Part shown: one piece after another, positions 57,612 through 64,000 of the stretch
How the letters are laid out: each line of letters begins with the position of its first letter
Position numbering within the stretch: the stretch's first letter is position 1
Source: Streptomyces cinereus
GTDB lineage: Bacteria > Pseudomonadota > Gammaproteobacteria > Pseudomonadales > Moraxellaceae
Direction of reading: 5' to 3'
DNA: 64,000 nucleotides
Assembly (NCBI GenBank): GCA_014647715.1
Contig: BMPS01000002.1
Span: forward strand, 140,620 to 204,619
The notes under the pieces: model-generated
Databases searched by the model: none
What the model was told of the DNA's origin: nothing
The model's input: the letters and a program-made list of their open reading frames with translations, nothing else
Program-made: the position numbers and the translations under genes

Positions 57612-58310
57612 ATGTCAACCACCATCACCCAAGCCATGATTTTATCCGCGGGTAAAGGCACTCGGCTACGCCCTTTAACCTTGAGCACGCCAAAACCGCT
57701 TGTCGAAGTCGGCGGGCAACCGCTTATCGTGTGGCATATCAAAGCGCTCAAACAAGCAGGTATCACCGACATCACCATCAATGTGTCATGGCTTGCTGAC
57801 AAACTGCTAAATGCAATCGGGGATGGCAGTCAATTCGGTGTCACCATTCATTGGTCGATTGAACCAGAAGAACCGCTTGAGACAGCCGGCGGTATCAAGC
57901 TGGCGTTGGCTAACGGCAAATTAAAAGACCAGCCATTTATTTTGGTCAATGGGGATGTGTGGACGCCTTTTGATTTTGCTCAACTAAGCCAGCTTAATCT
58001 AAACAATTCGCAGGCTTATTTGCTACTCACCGACCAAGCGACGCATAACCCAACTGGCGATTTTGCCTTAGAAAACGGCAAGGTCAAATCAGATGGCACG
58101 CCAAAATATACCTTTGCAGGGATTAGTGTGATGTCACCGAGGTTATTAGATACGGTCAAGGTAGGTGAAACTGCGCCGCTTGCGCCACTGCTCAAACAAG
58201 CCATGCAAGCCGATTTGGTAATTGGCGATTTGCTGAGCGATGCGTGGGTCGATGTAGGCACGCTTGAGCGTTTAGAAAATTTGAACCAAAAATTGTCGGC
58301 TAACAAGTGA
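57612..58310 (+). CDS. murU: N-acetylmuramate alpha-1-phosphate uridylyltransferase MurU
   Basis: Forms UDP-MurNAc from MurNAc-1-phosphate, so recycled wall sugar bypasses de novo synthesis and MurA (the fosfomycin target). The 232 residues match sugar-1-phosphate nucleotidyltransferases: AMILSAGKGTRLRPLTLSTP (signature), PLVEVGGQPLIVWHI, and the metal Asp in FILVNGDVWTPFDF, later DAWVDVGTLERLENLN. It is 6 bp downstream of amgK, a translationally close pair as in Pseudomonas. Confidence 0.94.
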   Translation: MSTTITQAMILSAGKGTRLRPLTLSTPKPLVEVGGQPLIVWHIKALKQAGITDITINVSWLADKLLNAIGDGSQFGVTIHWSIEPEEPLETAGGIKLALANGKLKDQPFILVNGDVWTPFDFAQLSQLNLNNSQAYLLLTDQATHNPTGDFALENGKVKSDGTPKYTFAGISVMSPRLLDTVKVGETAPLAPLLKQAMQADLVIGDLLSDAWVDVGTLERLENLNQKLSANK

Positions 58311-58394
58311 TTTGACAGAAAATTTCATCTTTTGCCATTTTGCTTTTATTTGAAAGCCGAGCAAACTAAACGGTTAAAGCTAAAAAAATGACCT

Positions 58395-58429
58395 AAAACT
58401 GTGATAAAATTTGTCACAGTTTTATTTTT
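58395..58429 (+). terminator. murU terminator
   Basis: AAAACTGTGA / TCACAGTTTT perfect 10-bp stem (58395-58404, 58414-58423) with a 9-nt loop, followed by ATTTTT. It lies before tkt. Confidence 0.8.
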
Positions 58430-58488
58430 AGCATGTTACATACGACAAAATTTAATTCTGTAACTAATTCTGTAATATAGGAAAGCCA

Positions 58489-60486
58489 ATGACCACCCCA
58501 ATTTCTGAACGTCGTCTTGCCAATGCCATCCGTACCCTAGCCTTTGAAGCGGTGCAAAAAGCCAATTCTGGACACCCAGGCGCGCCGATGGGCATGGCAG
58601 ATATCGCTGAAGTGTTATGGCGTAAGTTTTTAAAGCACAATCCAACCGACCCAAATTGGCTAAATCGCGACCGTTTTGTGCTATCAAATGGTCATGGCTC
58701 AATGTTGCAGTACGCTTTGCTGCACTTGACAGGGTATGACGTTAGCATTGAGGATATCAAAAATTTTCGCCAATTGCACTCTAAAACCCCCGGTCACCCT
58801 GAATATGGCTATACCGCAGGTGTGGAAACTACCACAGGTCCGTTGGGTCAAGGGATTGCCAATGCCGTAGGTTTTGCGATTGCAGAAAAAACCCTAGCCG
58901 CGCAATTTAACCGAGACGGTCATCAAGTCATCGACCACCAAACCTATTGCTTTTTAGGTGATGGCTGTCTGATGGAAGGTATTAGCCATGAAGTTTGCTC
59001 ATTAGCCGGTACGCTGCAACTGGGCAAATTGGTTGTCTACTATGATGACAATGGTATTTCGATTGATGGTGACGTCGAAGGCTGGTTCTCAGATGACACC
59101 CAAAAACGTTTTGAAGCCTATGGCTGGCAAGTGCAAAAAGTTGACGGTCACGATACCGATGCCATTACCCAAGCGACCCAAAATGCTATAGCTGAAAAAA
59201 ATAAACCCTCACTCATCATTTGTAAAACCGTGATTGGCGCAGGTTCACCCAACAAGCAAGGCTTGGAGGCCTCACATGGTGCACCCCTTGGCGCGGATGA
59301 AATCTTGCTTACCCGTCAAGCCCTCAAGTGGGATCATGAAGCCTTTGAACTGCCAGACGATATTTATGAAGGGTGGGATTGCACAGTTAAAGGTCAAGCG
59401 CTACAGCAATCATGGGAAAGTGAGTTTGATGCTTATAAAGACGCTTACCCAGAGCTTGCCAGTGAATTGCTTCGCCGTGTGAATGGTGACTTGCCAGCAA
59501 ATTTTGAGACACAAGCCCAAGAATTTATCAAGGCGTGTCAAGATAACCCAGAAAACATTGCAACGCGTAAAGCCAGCCAAAATTCAATCAATGCCTTGCA
59601 GCCATTATTGCCAGAGCTGCTTGGCGGTTCCGCTGATTTGGCAGGGTCAAATCTGACTTGGTTTAAAAATGCCAAAGCGCTCGAAGATAACGCGGCAGGT
59701 AACTATATTCATTACGGTGTGCGTGAATTTGGTATGACGGCGATTGCCAATGGTATTGCCTTATATGGCGGGTTTATTCCATATGTGGCAACGTTCTTGA
59801 TGTTTATGGAATATGCGCGCAATGCGGTGCGTATGTCAGCCTTGATGAAACAACGCGTCATTAACGTCTATACCCACGACTCAATCGGTCTGGGTGAAGA
59901 TGGACCTACTCACCAACCTGTCGAGCAGTTATCAAGTCTGCGTGCGACCCCAAACCTGCATACTTGGCGACCATGTGATACGGTTGAGTCAGCCGTGGCA
60001 TGGGTAGAAGCTTTGAAAGCAAAATCAACCCCATCCGCGCTGATTTTTAGCCGTCAAAACCTACCGCACCAAGCGCGAGATATCGAGCAAGTAGCCAATA
60101 TTGCCAAAGGTGGTTATGTACTAGCCAAAGAACAAGGCGAGCTACGTGCCATCATCATCGCCACAGGTTCAGAGATTGAGCTTGCAATGAATGCTTATAC
60201 TGAGTTGACTGCCGAAGGTTTGGGCGTGCGCGTCGTATCGATGCCCTGTGCTGAAGTGTTTGCCAAACAAGAAATCAACTACCGTGACAGCGTGTTGCCA
60301 CCGCAAGTGCGTGCCCGTGTGGCGGTTGAAGCCAGCCATATCGATTATTGGTACAAGTTTGTAGGGCTTGATGGTAAAGTCGTGGGTATGACCACCTTTG
60401 GTGAGTCTGCCCCTGCCAAAGACTTGTTCCCATACTTTAACATCACCACTGATGCGGTCATTCAAGCCGTGAAAGCGGTTGTTTAA
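58489..60486 (+). CDS. tkt: Transketolase
   Basis: TPP-dependent transfer of two-carbon units in the pentose-phosphate pathway; also supplies erythrose-4-phosphate for AroG. The 665 residues show [24 protein letters not shown] start ([18 protein letters not shown]), the TPP motif [20 protein letters not shown] with [15 protein letters not shown], the pyrimidine-domain Glu in [15 protein letters not shown], and [27 protein letters not shown] precedes the ATG. Monocistronic, flanked by terminators. Confidence 0.97.
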   Translation: MTTPISERRLANAIRTLAFEAVQKANSGHPGAPMGMADIAEVLWRKFLKHNPTDPNWLNRDRFVLSNGHGSMLQYALLHLTGYDVSIEDIKNFRQLHSKTPGHPEYGYTAGVETTTGPLGQGIANAVGFAIAEKTLAAQFNRDGHQVIDHQTYCFLGDGCLMEGISHEVCSLAGTLQLGKLVVYYDDNGISIDGDVEGWFSDDTQKRFEAYGWQVQKVDGHDTDAITQATQNAIAEKNKPSLIICKTVIGAGSPNKQGLEASHGAPLGADEILLTRQALKWDHEAFELPDDIYEGWDCTVKGQALQQSWESEFDAYKDAYPELASELLRRVNGDLPANFETQAQEFIKACQDNPENIATRKASQNSINALQPLLPELLGGSADLAGSNLTWFKNAKALEDNAAGNYIHYGVREFGMTAIANGIALYGGFIPYVATFLMFMEYARNAVRMSALMKQRVINVYTHDSIGLGEDGPTHQPVEQLSSLRATPNLHTWRPCDTVESAVAWVEALKAKSTPSALIFSRQNLPHQARDIEQVANIAKGGYVLAKEQGELRAIIIATGSEIELAMNAYTELTAEGLGVRVVSMPCAEVFAKQEINYRDSVLPPQVRARVAVEASHIDYWYKFVGLDGKVVGMTTFGESAPAKDLFPYFNITTDAVIQAVKAVV

Positions 60487-60505
60487 ATTTAATTGTTGAC
60501 TTACT

Positions 60506-60532
60506 AAAAGGTGGGCAATGCTCGCCTTTTTT
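60506..60532 (+). terminator. tkt terminator
   Basis: AAAAGG-TGGGC / GCTCG-CCTTTT stem with two G-T wobbles, AAT loop and T run. Confidence 0.82.
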
Positions 60533-60590
60533 ATTTCTCAATTAAATTGAAAACACCGCAACAAATAATAGTAAATTCTTTGAGAACATT

Positions 60591-61394
60591 TTAACGATTA
60601 ACTGTATAAAAAAATTCGACCAAGTTTAGTTGCTCCGACATTGTAACGCCCATGACAGCATTAACACTGTTGTTATTCAATCGCCAATCGCCAAGCACTA
60701 AGCGTTTTTTATCGCCAATTTGATGAACAGCAGGGCGGTGAGTATGCCCATGAATCAGTATATCGGCTTTCTGCAACGCTTGTTTCACCGCTTGTTCATT
60801 GACATCCATGATTTGCAGGGATTTTTTGGCATTATCAGTTTTACTTTTTTGGCGTAAATCTTGCGCGATTTGTTGGCGTTTTTTGATGGGTAGCGCGAGC
60901 AAAATTTTTTTAGTGATAGGATGTTGGATGATTTTGCGAAAGCGTTGGTAACCTTTATCATCGCTGCACAGCGCATCGCCATGTTCTAGGCGAACTTTTT
61001 TGCCATTTAATGTCAAATAATACGGCTCAAAAATCAATTGCCCGCCAAACTTGTCGCAAAATTGCTGCCCAAGCAGAAAATCCCGATTGCCATGCATGAC
61101 AAAAATTTGGCAGTTTTTATTAGATAATGTTTTGAGCTTCGCTATAATCGGTTGAAGCGCATCTGTTAAGGTGTCTGTATCGGCAACATCATCCCCTAGC
61201 CAAGCTTCAAACCAATCACCGAGAATAAAAAACTGTTTTAGGTTAGGCAATAAAGCCAGTTTATCTAAAAAATCTAAAAAAGCCTGCCCTAAAGAATTAG
61301 TGGCAGGCTCATTCATACTCAAATGTAAGTCACTGATAAGCACTTGCGCAATGGCAGAAGGATTATCAGTGACCAAATCTGCAAAACTTTGCAT
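60591..61394 (-). CDS. lpxH: UDP-2,3-diacylglucosamine diphosphatase LpxH
   Basis: Hydrolyses UDP-2,3-diacylglucosamine to lipid X and UMP, the fourth lipid A step. The 267 residues (slightly longer than the usual 240) have a calcineurin-like metal site: LISDLHLSMNEP, LGDWFEAWLGDD, MHGNRDFLLGQQF, LEHGDALCSDD and the terminal LIHGHTHRPAVH. It lies 9 bp downstream of ppiB on the same strand, the ppiB-lpxH order found in many gammaproteobacteria. It converges with tkt. Confidence 0.95.
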   Translation of the reverse strand: MQSFADLVTDNPSAIAQVLISDLHLSMNEPATNSLGQAFLDFLDKLALLPNLKQFFILGDWFEAWLGDDVADTDTLTDALQPIIAKLKTLSNKNCQIFVMHGNRDFLLGQQFCDKFGGQLIFEPYYLTLNGKKVRLEHGDALCSDDKGYQRFRKIIQHPITKKILLALPIKKRQQIAQDLRQKSKTDNAKKSLQIMDVNEQAVKQALQKADILIHGHTHRPAVHQIGDKKRLVLGDWRLNNNSVNAVMGVTMSEQLNLVEFFYTVNR

Positions 61395-61403
61395 ACAAAA
61401 AAA

Positions 61404-61913
61404 TTATTTCTCAATTACTTTTGCATGGGTAATCACCACAGGCGTGGTTGGTACATCAGCGTGGAAACCGTATTTACCAGTCGGTACACCTTTGATTTTA
61501 TTGACAATGTCCATGCCTTCAGTCACTTTACCAAACACGGCATAGCCCCAGCCTTGTGGGTTTTTGCCAGAAAAGTTTAGAAAGCTATTGTCTTTTACAT
61601 TGATAAAAAATTGCGCAGTCGCTGAATGTGGATCAGAAGTACGTGCCATTGCAATCGTGCCGACTTCATTTTTTAAGCCATTATCTGCTTCGTTTTGGAT
61701 TGGGGCATTGGTAGATTTTTCTTTCATGTTGGCGTCCATACCACCACCTTGAATCATAAAACCGTCAATGACGCGGTGAAAAATCGTGCCATCATAATGA
61801 CCTGATTTAACGTATTCTAAGAAGTTTGCCACCGTGTTGGGGGCTTTTTCTTGATTGAGTTCGATAACGATGTTACCCATGGTGGTTTCTAATTCTACGT
61901 ATGGCATATCCAT
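61404..61913 (-). CDS. ppiB: Peptidyl-prolyl cis-trans isomerase, cyclophilin type (PpiB)
   Basis: Cytoplasmic proline isomerase of the cyclophilin fold; 169 residues. Typical segments: [37 protein letters not shown] (catalytic Arg and Phe/Gln), [20 protein letters not shown], and [17 protein letters not shown]. No signal peptide is present, hence cytoplasmic. AGGAG lies 6 bases before ATG 61913. Upstream of lpxH in a two-gene operon, divergent from glnS. Confidence 0.96.
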   Translation of the reverse strand: MDMPYVELETTMGNIVIELNQEKAPNTVANFLEYVKSGHYDGTIFHRVIDGFMIQGGGMDANMKEKSTNAPIQNEADNGLKNEVGTIAMARTSDPHSATAQFFINVKDNSFLNFSGKNPQGWGYAVFGKVTEGMDIVNKIKGVPTGKYGFHADVPTTPVVITHAKVIEK

Positions 61914-62125
61914 TGTGAGCTCCTAATGGTTTTTATGGTTAAAAAAACGTATCTTGCAATTGTTGTGGCTATCCTAGCGATTTTCAATCAAAAAGTCAGT
62001 ATTTAGTTTGCAAAGTTGGCAAAATTAAATGTTTCAATTAAATTCATTTAAGTTTTTTCGATGTCAAAAAACTGCTAGAATGGCAGATTAGTTCAACATT
62101 TTTGTAATAGGTAAGGGGCAACCAA

Positions 62126-63934
62126 ATGACGGCGACGACCGACAAAAATACAAAAACCGACGATACAGCAACCAATGGTGAAAAAAATGACTTTATCCGT
62201 GCGATTGTACGCGATGACCTTGCTTCGCAAAAATATAGCCAGATTGTGACCCGTTTTCCACCCGAGCCCAATGGCTACTTACATTTGGGTCATGTCAAAT
62301 CTATTTGTCTCAACTTTGGGCTTGCCAAGGAGTTTGCAGGGCTATGTAACCTACGGTTTGACGACACCAATCCTGATGCTGAAGATCAGGAGTTTGTAGA
62401 TAATATCAAAGATGATGTCAAATGGCTTGGTTTTGACTGGGCAGGCGAAGCGCGCTATGCGTCCAGTTATTTTGCTCAATTGTATGATTGGGCGGTGAAA
62501 TTAATCAAACAAGGCGATGCCTATGTTGATTTGCAAAGTCCTGAGGAGATTCGTGAAAACCGCGGCAATTTTGGTCAAGTAGGTAAAAACTCACCATACC
62601 GTGATGCCAGTGTTGAAGAGAATTTGCAACGCTTTGACGATATGAAACTTGGCAAATATGGCAACGGTGAAGCGGTGCTTCGTGCCAAAATCGACATGGC
62701 AAGCCCCAATATGAATATGCGCGATCCAATTTTGTATCGTGTCATGCACCAAGCGCATCACCAAACAGGCGATGATTGGTGCATTTATCCCATGTACGAT
62801 TATGCTCACCCGTTGTCAGATGCAATCGAAGGTATTACGCATTCGATTTGTACCCTAGAATTTGAAGACCACCGTCCATTTTATGACTGGGTGGTAGATA
62901 AAGTGGGCTTTGCCAAAGAACCACACCAATATGAATTTGCACGCCTAAACGTAAACCACATTTTGACCAGTAAACGCAAACTCAAAAAACTGGTTGAAGA
63001 TGACTTGGTGAGCGATTGGGATGATCCTCGTATGCCGACAATTGCCGGTATGCGCCGCCGTGGTTATACCCCTGAAGGCTTGCGGGATTTTTGTGACCGT
63101 GTAGGCGTGAGCAAGTCAGACGGTGTGGTGGATTTTGGCTTACTCGAGTTTAGTATCCGTAACTCATTAGAGCATGTGAATCGTGCAATGGCAGTGCTAA
63201 ACCCGCTAAAAGTGACGATTACCAATTTTGATGAAGCGGTTGCCAATGTTGAAACACTCAAAAAAGACAGTGTAAAAACTAAACTCGACAATGGTGTTTT
63301 ATGGTTGACCCAGCCTAAAAATAGCCATGATGACAGCCAAGGTATGCGTGACATTCCTTTTACCAAAGAAATTTATATTGATAAAGGGGATTTTGAAATC
63401 ACGCCGCCTGAAGGCTATAAACGTTTATCACCGCAAAACCCAGAAATCCGCTTACGCAATAGTTATGTGTTAAAGATTGAGGAAAACATCACTGACGACA
63501 ATGGCGAAGTGGTAGGGCTAACAGCGACTATTGACCCAAAAACGTTGGGCAACAATCCAGAAGGTCGTAAGGTTAAAGGTGTGATACATTGGGTGTCGGC
63601 AAGCTTGGGCAAACCTGCCAAAGTCCGTCTGTATGAGCAGCTGTTTAACCAAGAAGACCCCGCCAAAATTGACATCAATAATTTAGCCGCAGAGATTAAT
63701 CCCAATTCACTACGTGAAGTAGATGCCATTGTCGAGCCTTCTTTATCACAAGTCAATGCAGGCGAGCGTTTTCAATTTGAACGCGAAGGGTTTTTTGTGG
63801 CAGATAGTAAAGATTATTCACCAGAGCATTTGGTGTTTAACCGTATTGTGACCTTAAAAGACAGTTTCAAACCATTAGGACTTACGCAAAGACGACCGAA
63901 GGCGAGCGTAACTGCTCACGCAAATAATCACTGA
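62126..63934 (+). CDS. glnS: Glutaminyl-tRNA synthetase
   Basis: Class I synthetase charging tRNA-Gln. The 602 residues have the HIGH-type motif FPPEPNGYLHLGHVKSIC and RFDDTNPDAEDQEFVDNI, DDWCIYPMYDYAHPLSDAIE, HQYEFARLNVNHILTSKRKL with the KMSKS-equivalent TSKR, and the C-terminal anticodon-binding beta-barrels ending near KDSFKPLGLTQ. A charged Thr/Lys/Asp-rich N-terminal 30 residues precede the catalytic domain. TAGGTAAGGGG precedes ATG 62126. The gene ends 66 bp before the window edge. Confidence 0.96.
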   Translation: MTATTDKNTKTDDTATNGEKNDFIRAIVRDDLASQKYSQIVTRFPPEPNGYLHLGHVKSICLNFGLAKEFAGLCNLRFDDTNPDAEDQEFVDNIKDDVKWLGFDWAGEARYASSYFAQLYDWAVKLIKQGDAYVDLQSPEEIRENRGNFGQVGKNSPYRDASVEENLQRFDDMKLGKYGNGEAVLRAKIDMASPNMNMRDPILYRVMHQAHHQTGDDWCIYPMYDYAHPLSDAIEGITHSICTLEFEDHRPFYDWVVDKVGFAKEPHQYEFARLNVNHILTSKRKLKKLVEDDLVSDWDDPRMPTIAGMRRRGYTPEGLRDFCDRVGVSKSDGVVDFGLLEFSIRNSLEHVNRAMAVLNPLKVTITNFDEAVANVETLKKDSVKTKLDNGVLWLTQPKNSHDDSQGMRDIPFTKEIYIDKGDFEITPPEGYKRLSPQNPEIRLRNSYVLKIEENITDDNGEVVGLTATIDPKTLGNNPEGRKVKGVIHWVSASLGKPAKVRLYEQLFNQEDPAKIDINNLAAEINPNSLREVDAIVEPSLSQVNAGERFQFEREGFFVADSKDYSPEHLVFNRIVTLKDSFKPLGLTQRRPKASVTAHANNH

Positions 63935-63975
63935 GTAAACCCCTTTTAACCTGATATAAAGATTGTTTTAACCGT

Positions 63976-63992
63976 TTAGCCTGTCTGGCTAA
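63976..63992. other. Hairpin after glnS at the window edge
   Basis: TTAGCC / GGCTAA perfect 6-bp stem with a TGTCT loop. No T run follows within the window, so it is not called a terminator; the sequence ends 8 bases later. Confidence 0.4.
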
Positions 63993-64000
63993 CTGCAGCC

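Overview
The window looks like a chromosomal, mostly housekeeping segment from a low-GC gammaproteobacterium of the family Moraxellaceae (Moraxella/Psychrobacter-like). This is inferred from the gene set and order: divergent lptD-surA and amgK-murU as in Pseudomonadales, HisZ next to PurA, an MltB-type transglycosylase with a C-terminal peptidoglycan-binding domain, and an acetolactate synthase of the [12 protein letters not shown] type. No rRNA, canonical tRNA, insertion sequence, prophage or CRISPR array was seen. Genes lie on both strands in short operons, and many are closed by clear intrinsic terminators.

Layout. 0-1.5 kb: fabZ (5' end outside the window) and lpxA. 1.5-8 kb: tRNA queuosine genes (thioesterase-queA-tgt, and queG) beside DUF924 and the NAD(P)HX repair enzyme nnr. 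8-12.6 kb: a DUF4124 protein, then ilvB-ilvN-ilvC behind a long leader with attenuator features. 12.7-18.2 kb: an unknown membrane protein, a cold-shock protein, etfBA, an unknown UDG-like ORF and corA. 18.5-26.2 kb: DUF2237, GST, hisZ-purA, TauE and LysE exporters, and an ATR-fetA-fetB set. 26.3-36.6 kb: cysS, guaB, glmM, pdxH, BI-1-like, nadK, mltB-like, ppnP and pirin. 36.7-46.3 kb: uup, slyX, a Doc-type toxin with a 56-aa partner, aroG, lpxB, an ABC1 kinase, purD and rnhB. 46.4-64 kb: DIP1984, GDPD, a lipoprotein, orphan prpF, pgeF, surA and lptD (read lptD to surA), amgK-murU, tkt, lpxH with ppiB, and glnS.

Functional themes. Envelope biogenesis is over-represented: fabZ, lpxA, lpxB, lpxH, lptD and surA for LPS and the outer membrane, and glmM, amgK, murU, the MltB-like enzyme and pgeF for peptidoglycan synthesis and recycling. 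Purine genes (purA, purD, guaB, ppnP), branched-chain and aromatic amino-acid synthesis (ilvBNC, aroG, hisZ) and translation (cysS, glnS, queuosine) make up most of the rest.

Most worth a second look: (1) a 54-codon, Val/Leu/Ile-rich leader ORF plus terminator hairpin before ilvB; (2) a Doc toxin whose partner is a 56-aa protein I do not recognise as Phd; (3) a structured, duplicated non-coding segment between rnhB and the DIP1984 gene; (4) 15-bp in-frame tandem repeats in four unrelated genes and 13-bp tandem repeats in four intergenic regions; (5) a guaB leader hairpin downstream of a strong promoter. I see no large undescribed gene system. All family names rest on motif recognition by eye, without database searches.
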